This document shows positions 1 through 7,744 of a stretch of DNA of 35,271 bases, in pieces. The first letter of the stretch is position 1. Every line of letters starts with the position of its first letter. The DNA is from Magnetococcales bacterium (GTDB lineage: Bacteria > Pseudomonadota > Magnetococcia > Magnetococcales > UBA8363): positions 1 to 35,271 of the forward strand of contig JACSDG010000089.1 of assembly GCA_015660855.1 (NCBI GenBank), written 5' to 3'. Under the pieces are notes generated by a model, which did not search any database, was not told the origin of the DNA, and saw only the letters and a list, made by a program, of their open reading frames with translations. The position numbers and the translations under genes are program-made.

Positions 1-30
1 AGGAAAGTCAAAATCAAAGTCAAAAGAAAA

Positions 31-120
31 ACCTTGGAGGCACCGCCTCCAAACCTCCCCCCGGACCCCCGCAATACTTTTAAAGGAAAAAAGGCGGGGG
101 GACTGAACGGTTACCTTTAA
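31..120 (+). repeat. Dispersed palindromic intergenic repeat, copy A
   Basis: GC-rich intergenic element in an A-rich setting. It begins ACCTTGG and forms a perfect 8-bp stem with a 3-base loop (TTGGAGGC acc GCCTCCAA). A C-run block, GGACCCCCGCAATA, and GGGGGGACTGAACGGTTAC follow. Related copies lie at 23275–23373 (opposite orientation), 23514–23604 and 26375–26464. The ACTGAAYGGTTAC end is shared with the first of these. It lies just downstream of the minus-strand sugar operon, so it could act as an RNA-level terminator or a REP-like site. That role is inferred from position and symmetry only. Confidence 0.75.
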
Positions 121-163
121 ACAGAAGGTTTCCGTGCCTGAAGTGTCATGGCCGAAACGAAAA

Positions 164-508
164 TCATGGCCCAACAGTAGTATCCAAATAGGCACGCAAA
201 GAGACTATCTTGTTGTCTTTCAACTCAATCAAATCGATGCCATCAATTACTATTTTTTTATTCGATTTGTCTACCAACACCAAATGAAACTCTACGGCGG
301 CAGAGCCATTTTCCCCCTTGAACCACCTGTTCAGTTCAATATCAACATCAAAATTATCGAAGATTCCCTGAATGTTTCTTAGTACAGCCTCTCGCCCTCT
401 CACAATGCCATCCCCGGGAGCCTGTAGAACCACGTCACCATGAAGCAACGATTTCAAGGAGTGAACGTCCTTGCTGGCAAAAGCCTTGAAGTATTCATTG
501 ATAATCAT
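164..508 (-). CDS. SnoaL/NTF2-like small protein
   Basis: A 114-residue protein with the cone-fold pattern of the SnoaL/NTF2-like superfamily. The N-terminal helices read INEYFKAFASKDVHSLKSLL, followed by a GxGxVRGREAV segment, and then strands ending in GIDLIELKDNKIVSLRAYLD, a typical closing motif. Members include small isomerases, hydrolases and ligand-binding proteins, so no reaction can be assigned. It is the last gene of the minus-strand sugar operon and starts two bases after the glycosyltransferase stop, which implies co-transcription. It may assist a step on the same sugar. The family is fairly secure; the function is unknown. Confidence 0.72.
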   Translation of the reverse strand: MIINEYFKAFASKDVHSLKSLLHGDVVLQAPGDGIVRGREAVLRNIQGIFDNFDVDIELNRWFKGENGSAAVEFHLVLVDKSNKKIVIDGIDLIELKDNKIVSLRAYLDTTVGP

Positions 509-510
509 AA

Positions 511-1338
511 CTACACCTTATAGTCTGACAATTCAGGGAAATATTTAAAAAACCGATCATAAAAATTTTTGGAATAGAGTTGCATATTCCATCGACTTCT
601 GAAACCATACTTGCGGCGCATCCAGCGTTCCCCCTCATCGACAGCCATTTTAAGGTTTTCATGATAGGATTCGGTATTGATGATCTGAAAATGTTCCGTG
701 AGATAGGACTCATTTTCTTCGGACCATACCCTGCGTGTCAAGGCTGTAGCCCAATCATTGGCATACCCCTTGGCAATAAGTTCCAACTCGGTGCCATATC
801 CACGGAAATTGGTACCATCGTACAGAAAGTTCATATAATCGGGCTCATCGGGAGCCATAACCACTTCGATGAATTCTCGACGCATGAGAAAAGCAGTATT
901 AAGAACATACCAAAAATACATGGTGCTTTTTTCACTTAATAAAGACTTCTCCCCCCAATATTTGGAACAGGGGGAAAGGATGCCCACCCGCGGATGTTTT
1001 TCCAGCTCATCCAGCAATTCTTCCAAAAACGGTCTGTTGTCAAATTCGGTATCATTGGTTAGAAGAAAAAAATAATCATAATTTTTAAATTTATTCTCTT
1101 TCCAAAGTTGACTCAGGCCATAGTTGAATCCACGGGGGGGGCGAAGCCCTTCCCTGCGGGCCTGCTCCCAGTTGGCGTGCCAAGTGCAGCTTTTCGACAG
1201 GTTGTCATCACCAGACCCGGCCTCGACAACGTAGACATCGGTGACGTTCCCGTTGGTTCGCACTAAAGAGTCATGCAGCCGATCCGTTACCTCAGGAAGA
1301 TTTCGATTCAAGATGATCGTCGCCGTGTTTTTTTTCAT
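511..1338 (-). CDS. GT2-like glycosyltransferase
   Basis: A 275-residue soluble protein resembling GT-A (family 2, rhamnosyltransferase-like) glycosyltransferases. The N-terminus has the usual strand-turn pattern (TIILNRNLPEVTDRL, then VYVVEAGSGDD). Around residues 90–100 FFLLTNDTEFD is a probable nucleotide-sugar/metal site in the DxD position. Further on LNTAFLMRREFIE and FRGYGTELEL resemble the acceptor-side motifs of the family. It probably transfers a sugar to a surface glycan at the cytoplasmic face. Its start codon overlaps the stop of the GatZ-like gene (TAATG), so the two should be translationally coupled. The sugar donor and acceptor cannot be read from sequence. Confidence 0.75.
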   Translation of the reverse strand: MKKNTATIILNRNLPEVTDRLHDSLVRTNGNVTDVYVVEAGSGDDNLSKSCTWHANWEQARREGLRPPRGFNYGLSQLWKENKFKNYDYFFLLTNDTEFDNRPFLEELLDELEKHPRVGILSPCSKYWGEKSLLSEKSTMYFWYVLNTAFLMRREFIEVVMAPDEPDYMNFLYDGTNFRGYGTELELIAKGYANDWATALTRRVWSEENESYLTEHFQIINTESYHENLKMAVDEGERWMRRKYGFRSRWNMQLYSKNFYDRFFKYFPELSDYKV

Positions 1339-2507
1339 TAGGGCCTCGTTAAATGGAACAGTTTCATGTAGCGATAAATCTTCTCCTTAACAGCTTCTTT
1401 GAGATAATCATCTACATGGACGTTGGTCAGCCTGGATTGAACAACCCTTTTAATCTCAAGAAAACGAGGGTCAGAATAGACATAGTGACCGGCAATGATT
1501 GCGCGTTCGGTATCATCCGCCTTGGTTTGAGGAAGCATCCACTTTTCCCATTTTCCAGACTTGAAAGCGAGATCAAGAAAACTTTCGCACTCTTTTTTCA
1601 GACCATTTTGGTTCATAAGTTGAACCAGTGCCCGGGTTTCGGAAACCCCGAATTCAGGGGCTACGTTGGCGGCGTGTATCCCCAGTTTCGGATGCCAGGA
1701 CAGGGCCTCGTCAGAAAGATAGTCGGTGTTGTGTTCCTTGAGCCACACCCCGAAGTGGCTGCATATGTCGAGGATGCGTGGAACCTGAATTCCAGCAGGC
1801 AACTCAAAGGGAAAACGAACCGGAGAATCAAATGAACCTACATTTTTAGTTTCCATTACCCGGGTACCGGTCTGTGAAACTATAAAAGTTGGTTTTGGCA
1901 GTCTGGACTTTTTGCAAAAAATATCAACCTCATTCAGAATATAAGCCAAATCATCGATATGTTGGGTACTGCCGCTCTGTTCTTCGGTACCAATCTCAAA
2001 AAGCACCTTGCGTTGCTTGTTTTGGGAAACTGTCCAGCAATATTCATAAAGTTCAAAAATTCGGTTCAGAATTTCATTTACATCGGGTTGTCCAAAAATA
2101 TCGATGCTGGGATCGATATGAATGACGTCAAAGCCAGATTCTATGTCTACCTTGAAAGATTTTTTCGCCGAATCCATAGCTTGGCGCAGGCTTAACCGAG
2201 CCTTGCGTTCCGTATCGTTCTGCCACGGTCCGCCATGGTCTCTGGCCAGAACGACGCGCCCCTTCTTGTCGTTATGAATGACATACTTTGCGAAACGCTC
2301 TGTTGACCAATTGTTGACATAACCGCCTCCGAAATCTTCAGAATCTATCTGCCTGCGACTGGCAATAAGCATAATGAGGGAGTCATGTTCATTAGCAAGT
2401 TCAATGGCCGCATTGACGCAATTCAGGCTCATAGGCCCAACGCCAAGCAAAGTGCAACGGCGGTTGGAGGTAAACATCTCCAGTTTGCGACGAATCATAC
2501 CGACCAT
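1338..2507 (-). CDS. GatZ/KbaZ-like (tagatose-bisphosphate aldolase non-catalytic subunit-like) protein
   Basis: A 389-residue protein similar in plan to the GatZ/KbaZ (AgaZ) family, TIM-barrel proteins that accompany class II tagatose-bisphosphate aldolases. Visible landmarks are GPMSLNCVNAAIELA near residue 25, LIASRRQIDSEDFGGGYVN, the ARDHGGPWQ motif near 90, GFDVIHIDPSIDIFGQPD near 125, and VLFEIGTEEQSG in the middle. No catalytic GatY/KbaY partner lies in the window. With a KdsC-like phosphatase and a glycosyltransferase as operon neighbours, a role in making an unusual surface sugar is more likely than sugar catabolism; this is inference. An AGGAG site lies about 5 bases before the ATG. 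The start overlaps the end of the phosphatase gene by 13 bases. Confidence 0.7.
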   Translation of the reverse strand: MVGMIRRKLEMFTSNRRCTLLGVGPMSLNCVNAAIELANEHDSLIMLIASRRQIDSEDFGGGYVNNWSTERFAKYVIHNDKKGRVVLARDHGGPWQNDTERKARLSLRQAMDSAKKSFKVDIESGFDVIHIDPSIDIFGQPDVNEILNRIFELYEYCWTVSQNKQRKVLFEIGTEEQSGSTQHIDDLAYILNEVDIFCKKSRLPKPTFIVSQTGTRVMETKNVGSFDSPVRFPFELPAGIQVPRILDICSHFGVWLKEHNTDYLSDEALSWHPKLGIHAANVAPEFGVSETRALVQLMNQNGLKKECESFLDLAFKSGKWEKWMLPQTKADDTERAIIAGHYVYSDPRFLEIKRVVQSRLTNVHVDDYLKEAVKEKIYRYMKLFHLTRP

Positions 2508-3010
2508 TCTCCTGAAAGTTGAATTTGCTCATTGGGCAGTTCGTCGGGATTGTAGGGCTGAAAAAATTTCTCCAGAATGTGCAGACAAGCCTCAGCGACA
2601 GCCCTGTTTCCACCTGGGCGTTGGGTAATGTAGTTGGCATGTCTGAGGGCAAGGGGATCCGAGTCCGAGGGGGCGATGGAATAGCCGACTTTTTTCATCA
2701 CGTAGTGGTCGAATATACCATCTCCCATGTAAATAACTTTATCAAGGGGGTATCTTTCGCTGATCCATTCTGCGCGGCGTATGGTGCTGACCAGATGCAA
2801 GGGGAATTTCATATCCTCTTGAATTCGCCTTTGACTGATGGCAAAGCCCTTTTTATCACCTGTGACGAAACAGATCTCGATATGGGGTTTCAAGAGGGAA
2901 AGTCCGTCATTGTCATCCGGACCAAATTGTTTCATTATTTTTCCGTCTCTTGAATAATGAAACTTCCCATCGGTCATCACTCCGTCAACATCTAGTACGA
3001 AAGCTTTCAC
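2495..3010 (-). CDS. KdsC-like HAD phosphatase
   Basis: A 171-residue HAD-superfamily phosphatase of the small cap-less KdsC type (3-deoxy-D-manno-octulosonate 8-phosphate phosphatase and relatives such as acylneuraminate phosphatase). Motif I is DVDGVMTDG at residues 7–15, with the nucleophile and general acid Asp pair. FVTGDKKG near residue 50 is motif II and GDGIFD near 97 is motif IV. The length matches the family. It starts at GTG with AAAGG six bases upstream. It opens the minus-strand operon, so its product may dephosphorylate a sugar acid that the downstream glycosyltransferase uses. Canonical Kdo synthesis or another ulosonic acid are both possible. Confidence 0.82.
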   Translation of the reverse strand: MKAFVLDVDGVMTDGKFHYSRDGKIMKQFGPDDNDGLSLLKPHIEICFVTGDKKGFAISQRRIQEDMKFPLHLVSTIRRAEWISERYPLDKVIYMGDGIFDHYVMKKVGYSIAPSDSDPLALRHANYITQRPGGNRAVAEACLHILEKFFQPYNPDELPNEQIQLSGEWSV

Positions 3011-3206
3011 TTTTGGCCTTTATTTTCTTGAATGAGATTGCTTCCCGCATGCCGGTTTCGCCCCGGACATGCGCACTATTGCCAACTCTGGAACCCTGGC
3101 CAGGACTCTAATTCCCGTTCGAGAAAAAGTCAAAGGCTAAGTTTCGCCTTCCAAACCCACCTGCTCTAAACCGCAACCATGCTTTAGGATACGTAGTTTT
3201 TAAACG

Positions 3207-3284
3207 TTATTCCCGCGAAGGCTGGAATCCGGAACGTTGATCGATTGCTTCGAGTCCTGGATTTCCGCTTTCGCTTGGGATGAC
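3207..3284. repeat. Degenerate long palindrome (ATTCCCGCGAA type)
   Basis: The left arm contains ATTCCCGCGAAGGCTGGAATCC. The right arm contains TCCTGGATTTCCGCTTTCGCTTGGGATGAC, which is its imperfect reverse complement. This matches the widespread pattern of intergenic elements that read ATTCCCGCGAAGGCGGGAATCCA and fold into a long hairpin. The copy is degenerate and lies upstream of the minus-strand sugar operon. Families like this are usually non-autonomous transposon-derived repeats; that is general knowledge, not shown here. Confidence 0.6.
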
Positions 3285-3337
3285 AGAAACTTCGTATCCC
3301 AAGTCGGTTGCGGTTTGACTTGTTATTTTGTTTTTTT

Positions 3338-3561
3338 GTAACTGCCCAGGTACCCATCGTCTATGCAACTATTTGAACTTATTGATTTGATGCTGCATGG
3401 AAATTTTTGACCCCAAAATGGACCTAATGCTATAATGTTGAAATATAAGTGTATTACTAAAAGATGCTAGCTAAGATTCTTTTTTTTTGTTTGGAATTTT
3501 ACCATTTATTTCAATATTTTACGTTAACTTATTATACTAGGCAGGGTACCTGGGCAGTTAC
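3338..3561. mobile_element. MITE-like element, 224 bp, 18-bp terminal inverted repeats
   Basis: The left end GTAACTGCCCAGGTACCC is the exact reverse complement of the right end GGGTACCTGGGCAGTTAC. The element is flanked by identical 8-mers, GTTTTTTT at 3330–3337 and 3562–3569, which fit a target-site duplication, although low complexity weakens this. Ends that start 5'-GTAA and an 8-bp duplication are the known hallmarks of the IS66 family. The 188-bp interior is AT-rich and has no transposase, so the element would be non-autonomous and moved in trans. The family assignment is inference. Confidence 0.7.
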
Positions 3562-3569
3562 GTTTTTTT

Positions 3570-4038
3570 TAAAATATTTTGAAAATGGTGACGAAGAGAG
3601 GGAATATGTGAAAATATTCGCAGTTGACTTTATTGCTCCCTCGCAGGTACGCTGCCGGCTGGGTCTCTGGTGGCCCCTGATAGGCTTGTGGACTGTCTTT
3701 TCGGCCTCCCGTTTTCCTGTGGTGTTCGGGACGGGAATAGATCGGGTAGTGCCGGTCGGCGCAAGTGGTTGAGACTGTTGCTGATATTCAGGGTTGGTCC
3801 TCAGCCTTGGGGCTTGATCTAACGACGGGACATCACAACCAGACGGCGGAATATCACAGTCGGAACGGTGACGATGCGTAAAAGCGGGGTGACTGAAGCC
3901 TCGGAATGTCCTGCCCCGAACTCATCTTTAAAGTCGTATGAAGGCGTTGATGTTTTCAAGCCTCGTTGCCTCTACGATTCACATCCATTCTCAACACTGT
4001 GGTCGGTTTCTTCCTGCTGTCCCAAAGAGGTGGTAACG
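3570..4038. other. No gene recognised between the MITE and the small membrane protein
   Basis: About 470 bases with no convincing coding signal. An open frame that begins inside the MITE runs to about 3772, but it has no ribosome binding site, low-complexity Phe-rich content and no recognisable domain. The base composition becomes GC-richer after 3640. This may be decayed sequence plus the promoter region for the following gene pair; no clear −35/−10 pair stood out. Confidence 0.4.
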
Positions 4039-4470
4039 ATGGATAAGATCGATAGTAATGTCATTATTACCAAAAAATATGGTTTTTTTTATTTTTGTTC
4101 TCAGGAGACCTACATTGTTGGGAAAGGAGATACTCTTGAAAAGGCGTATGATAGTTTTTTAGCTGAAAAAGATAGGCTTCTGACATTAAGAAATGAGTCT
4201 GGACTTGGGAAAGAATTGTTCGGCGAGTGGGTTGTGAAGACCTATACAGTCGTATTCATAGCATTTTTTGTAGTATCGCTTCCACTCGGCGTTGCTGCCG
4301 GTACAGTCTTTGAGAAGCTTCTTTCCAATGTTGTGTATGCTGACAAAATAAATCTGTTCTCCAAATTTTCCAAAAAATTGGACGAGCTTCCACCAGAATC
4401 TCGCGAAAAGCTGAGAGCCTTCGTCACTTCCTGGAAGAATGCGACCGAATTACCATCCCCCGAGAGGTAG
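4039..4470 (+). CDS. Unknown small single-pass membrane protein
   Basis: A 143-residue protein of no recognised family. The N-terminal 60 residues look like a small soluble domain (NVIITKKYGFFYFCSQETYIVGKGDTLEKAYDSFLAEKDRLL). One membrane helix follows around residues 70–92 (TVVFIAFFVVSLPLGVAAGTVF), then a charged helical tail. I chose the ATG at this position over an earlier in-frame start because AGAGGTGG lies about 8 bases before it and the upstream residues look non-coding. The stop is two bases before the GTG of the large membrane protein, so the two are almost certainly co-translated and may act together. Confidence 0.65.
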   Translation: MDKIDSNVIITKKYGFFYFCSQETYIVGKGDTLEKAYDSFLAEKDRLLTLRNESGLGKELFGEWVVKTYTVVFIAFFVVSLPLGVAAGTVFEKLLSNVVYADKINLFSKFSKKLDELPPESREKLRAFVTSWKNATELPSPER

Positions 4471-4472
4471 GC

Positions 4473-6608
4473 GTGAACATAGATTGGATTTTCTCAACAC
4501 TAAAGAGAAAGGCTGTTTTCCTCTTCTCTCTTTTCGTTGTTTTCCCCTGGGCATTCTACAGCGATCTGGGAGATTTCTTCCGCACTGTCATGCCTGGGTT
4601 TGCCGCCCCCGGAACGTGCTATACGGAGAGAGTTTACGAACAACACCTGGGATCTGTATCCCTCATCGGGGTGTTTGTCACCGTTCTGTTTCTTGCTCTT
4701 TCCAGTGCCGCAGGCTATTCGATCATACAGCGTATTTCTCCAGAAGGTACGCCGTTTTCTTTGAAGATTTTTGCAGCGTTCCTTCCAGGATACTTGGTGA
4801 CCGTCGCTATCGTTCGTGTTATAACGCTTTTTATCCCACACTCTTTTGCTCCCGTTTGCGTATTCATTCTTCTGTCGGCTATTTCTGTTTATAACCTGTC
4901 TCCCTCTAATGGGGGCTGTCCCCCACGAATGGCTGTGCGGGGTGTGTTTAGTCAAAAGGGCAAGAATTTTATTATCTTGCTACCAATGTTAATGCTGTTC
5001 TTTGTTTTGGCTGTTCATTTGAGGTATGACGGTTCTGCTTGCTACGTTGGCGATGGCCTTTTCTTCTTTCTGACTTACATGATTACAGATCTCATTCCGC
5101 CTGTTTCGTACCAAGCTCAATACCTCCCCATAGTTACGCAGCATTATGATCAGCTTGCCTTTTCCTATCCTGTTCCCTACCTTCTTTCCGATTATCACCT
5201 AATATTTCTTCAACATTGGTTTGGAAATTCCCTGGCAAAGATTTCCGTTTCAGCGTTCTTCTTTATCATTTTTCGAAAGTACGGCGTTTCATTTTTTCTA
5301 TCTACCATATTCTGCATGTTCATATTGTTTGGTAACTTTTCTGCCGATCCAAGATTCAACCTTTACATGATTGATAACGGAAACCCTTTGGGCTTGGCGA
5401 TTGACATAGGCAGGGCTATCGCAGTTGGAGTTCCCTGGCTGTTTTTGTCCATGTTTCTTTCTTTCCTAAAATCAGATCAAAGGCCGAGACTGGCTGATTT
5501 GGCTGCGTTGGTCCTGCTCGGTGTCGGTTTATCATCGTTAAATCTTCACGTCTTTGCGTTTGTCACAATTATTATGCTTTTATTTTATATTCTACGTCCC
5601 ATGCTATCTTTCTCCTCAGAACTGTTTCTTGAAGACATGTACATTTTGGAAGTGTCTTTTTTGTTGTGCATTGCAGCCTTGCTGTTTGGATATGCCCTGT
5701 CTACAAGCCACTGGTCAAATCTTGGTGGGGCTCTTCATGTTATGGGAATTGTATTTTCTTCCGTGCTCGTCCTAAGAGTCTTGTTGCATAATTTTAGGAT
5801 AGGGAACATTTTATTTAAAGGTAGGTTCCTCTCTTTCAAGCATGGGACCTATTTCCTCCTTCCCTTCCTCGGTGCCGTGATAGGGATTGTTTTTCTTGGA
5901 AATTTGCTTTACAAGACAGATGATAATGTCCGTATAATTAATTCAAAGGACTTAAATAGTCGCCTTGATGAATTGTTTTATGAAAATGGTATTTCAATCT
6001 CAAAATATCTTAGCGAGTATGGCCCGGCTTCGGCCAGCGCGCCTCATGGAAATCTGACCGAAACCGTCTCCAGTGATGAAAAGAATTCAGACAGAATTGT
6101 GTTGGCCCGCCCTATGGACCTCCTTCTACGTTTTGTTCCTTTTAGCGAACCTCCGTCGTCTTTTATGTCGTCTTTTATGAATAGACCGGTATTCTACCAT
6201 AAGGCTATCGTTCTATATTTTGGCCAAACGCTTTTTTGGGCTTTGATTGTTGTTATGTTCACAAAAAATCACTGTTCGTCATTTTCTTTGAAAAAAAGTG
6301 AACCTGCTTATTTCGCATCACTGCTTTTTGCATTATCGACAGTCATGATGCTTTTATTCTTGGTATTCAGCTTTACCAGGGATTTTGGAGGTACTTATAT
6401 ATGGGTCCAAACCCGGTTGATTGAGCTGCCTCTTTATTGGTTTTTAGTCGGTTTTTGTTTTACTATTGGACGTTATGCTGGGAGATTTCTTCAAAGTATG
6501 ACAGTCCTGTATATGGTAACATGGTCCATAACTCCAATCTTTTACAGTGACAGGTTTCAGCAGTGGGCTGCCAATTTGACCGATATCCTTGATGCTTTTA
6601 GCAGATAA
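4473..6608 (+). CDS. Large polytopic membrane protein, possibly GT-C/polysaccharide type
   Basis: A 711-residue protein with many hydrophobic helices (about a dozen by eye) and a long extracytoplasmic-looking stretch near residues 480–555 rich in charged and polar residues. Residues around 185–235 (YVGDGLFFFLTYMITDLIPP followed by YLPIVTQHYDQLAFSYPVPYLLS) resemble the first loop of multi-pass glycosyltransferases and O-antigen-type enzymes, but I see no decisive motif. It starts at GTG just after CGAGAGG and two bases after the preceding stop. Codon use is T-rich compared with the neighbouring GC-rich genes, which suggests transfer. A transporter is an alternative. The function is unknown. 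Confidence 0.6.
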   Translation: MNIDWIFSTLKRKAVFLFSLFVVFPWAFYSDLGDFFRTVMPGFAAPGTCYTERVYEQHLGSVSLIGVFVTVLFLALSSAAGYSIIQRISPEGTPFSLKIFAAFLPGYLVTVAIVRVITLFIPHSFAPVCVFILLSAISVYNLSPSNGGCPPRMAVRGVFSQKGKNFIILLPMLMLFFVLAVHLRYDGSACYVGDGLFFFLTYMITDLIPPVSYQAQYLPIVTQHYDQLAFSYPVPYLLSDYHLIFLQHWFGNSLAKISVSAFFFIIFRKYGVSFFLSTIFCMFILFGNFSADPRFNLYMIDNGNPLGLAIDIGRAIAVGVPWLFLSMFLSFLKSDQRPRLADLAALVLLGVGLSSLNLHVFAFVTIIMLLFYILRPMLSFSSELFLEDMYILEVSFLLCIAALLFGYALSTSHWSNLGGALHVMGIVFSSVLVLRVLLHNFRIGNILFKGRFLSFKHGTYFLLPFLGAVIGIVFLGNLLYKTDDNVRIINSKDLNSRLDELFYENGISISKYLSEYGPASASAPHGNLTETVSSDEKNSDRIVLARPMDLLLRFVPFSEPPSSFMSSFMNRPVFYHKAIVLYFGQTLFWALIVVMFTKNHCSSFSLKKSEPAYFASLLFALSTVMMLLFLVFSFTRDFGGTYIWVQTRLIELPLYWFLVGFCFTIGRYAGRFLQSMTVLYMVTWSITPIFYSDRFQQWAANLTDILDAFSR

Positions 6609-6733
6609 CAAAGGGACTTGCCTCTTGCAAATTTGATACAGGCATTCCTAAAGGAAGTATGTTTTTTTAAATAAGCAAGGCCCAGGTGGCGTCCTCTGTC
6701 CTGGCGGCCAGCTCTGTGACGGGGAGTTAGGGT

Positions 6734-7279
6734 ATGACGACAAAGAACACACAGATCAGATCATTGGCAGAGATGTGTCTGCTTATTGATCGGGAGCATC
6801 TGCAATCGTGTATCCAGGAAATGGCCCAAAGGATTCTTGACGATTTTTCCCCCGCCCGAAATCACAGCGACGCCCCCGTTGTTGTGATCTCCATGAAATC
6901 CGGCTTCATGTTTGCGGCCGACCTTTTGCAAGCACTCGACCAGCCCTGGCCGGTGGTCTTTGCCTGGCCAAGGCAGGATGACGTTCCCATGGTGATGGAA
7001 AGCGAGCCATTGATTCAAGGCCGACATGTCATTGTGGTGGATACTTTGATGGATACGGGGGGGAGCCAGGAGCGACTGCATTCCTGGCTGATGCAACACC
7101 AGGCCGCTTCCGTTCGCTTTGCCATCCTGCTCCATAAGACTGTCAGCCCAACCGCCCTGGTTCCGGTCTGCTATCTGGGGTTTGAAGTACCCGATGTCCG
7201 TCTGGTGGGATATGGTTTGGACGAGGACCACACGGGTCGTGGCCTAGCGGCTGTGCATACCTGGTGGCAACATACATGA
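6734..7279 (+). CDS. Hypoxanthine phosphoribosyltransferase-like enzyme
   Basis: A 181-residue protein of the purine phosphoribosyltransferase family. Residues 49–65 (VVVISMKSGFMFAADLL) match the PPi-binding loop region. Residues 99–111 (VIVVDTLMDTGGS) are the PRPP-binding motif. GFEVPDVRLVGYGLDEDH near the end matches the C-terminal GFEIPD..VGYGLDY block of Hpt. The reaction would be base plus PRPP giving IMP or GMP plus pyrophosphate, in cytosolic purine salvage. The PRPP motif has DTLMDTGGS where most Hpt have DI(I/V)DTGLT, and the usual YR before the C-terminus is TGRG here, so substrate range may be altered. It is a single gene with no evident operon partner. Confidence 0.78.
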   Translation: MTTKNTQIRSLAEMCLLIDREHLQSCIQEMAQRILDDFSPARNHSDAPVVVISMKSGFMFAADLLQALDQPWPVVFAWPRQDDVPMVMESEPLIQGRHVIVVDTLMDTGGSQERLHSWLMQHQAASVRFAILLHKTVSPTALVPVCYLGFEVPDVRLVGYGLDEDHTGRGLAAVHTWWQHT

Positions 7280-7372
7280 CCGGTGACCAGACACGCCCAT
7301 GCCTTGATAGATTCTATCAACTTGGAGCATGAGGGAAAATGGACAGACTGTTCCCGGATTTAAGCCAATAAA

Positions 7373-7654
7373 TTAGCCGGGTGTCCCCGGAATTCCCCGG
7401 AATTCTACTGGACTGTCAACGGGAACGCTCTCCAGATAGAGGGTATCCCAACTGAAATCCTGAGCATGGGGCCAAGTCACGTAGCCTGACACGGTCCGCA
7501 CGCGACGAAAGTAGGCAGGGTCGCGCAGTTCCCGAAAAATGCCTTTATCCAAATAGGGCGAGACGTCGAAACGTCTGCGTTCCCCGTTGGCAAAGGCCAA
7601 TACCAGGGACGGGGTCTCCTCCGGTTCCACGGCAACGACCTTCGGATTGCTCAT
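7373..7654 (-). CDS. DUF2442-family small protein
   Basis: A 93-residue protein with the DUF2442 pattern: a short strand pair (VVAVEPEETPSLVLAFANGERRRFDVSPYL), then GIFRELRDPAYFRRVRTVSGYVTWPHAQDFSWDTLYLESVPV. Members often sit beside DUF4160 genes in candidate toxin-antitoxin-like pairs; no DUF4160 gene is visible here. The last residues (GIPGTPG) and the stop codon are supplied by a 22-bp repeat also found at 19094–19115 and 23249–23270, so the natural C-terminus may have been replaced by a repeat insertion. It lies downstream of the coiled-coil/nuclease-like gene on the same strand, separated by 90 bases. Confidence 0.78.
   Translation of the reverse strand: MSNPKVVAVEPEETPSLVLAFANGERRRFDVSPYLDKGIFRELRDPAYFRRVRTVSGYVTWPHAQDFSWDTLYLESVPVDSPVEFRGIPGTPG
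7374..7405 (-). repeat. TAGYCGGGTGTCYCCGGAATTC repeat, copy 1 (with duplicated CCGGAATTC)
   Basis: Read on the plus strand, the 22 bases from TAGCCGGGTG through CCCCGGAATTC match copies at 19094–19115 and, in reverse, 23249–23270. An extra CCCGGAATTC unit follows. The repeat overlaps the 3' end of the DUF2442 gene and supplies its stop codon. The core GGTGTCCCCGGAATT resembles a sequence I recall being common around REP/RAYT-type elements; that link is from memory and unverified. Confidence 0.7.
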
Positions 7655-7744
7655 GTTTACCTCACTTCAACGGGTCAATTGGAAAAACTTGGATTCCTTC
7701 CATCGCCAATTTCCAGTCGGCCATCACCCGATGCTTGCGCCAAG

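Noticed and set aside
3464-3772. 102-residue open frame
   Set aside because: It starts inside the MITE, crosses its right end, has no ribosome site and resembles no protein.
7661-7741. Short minus-strand frame ending MADWKLAMEGIQVFPIDPLK
   Set aside because: It looks protein-like but is only about 30 codons, opens directly after the stop of the coiled-coil gene in another frame and has no clear start site. Possibly a gene remnant; too weak to list.
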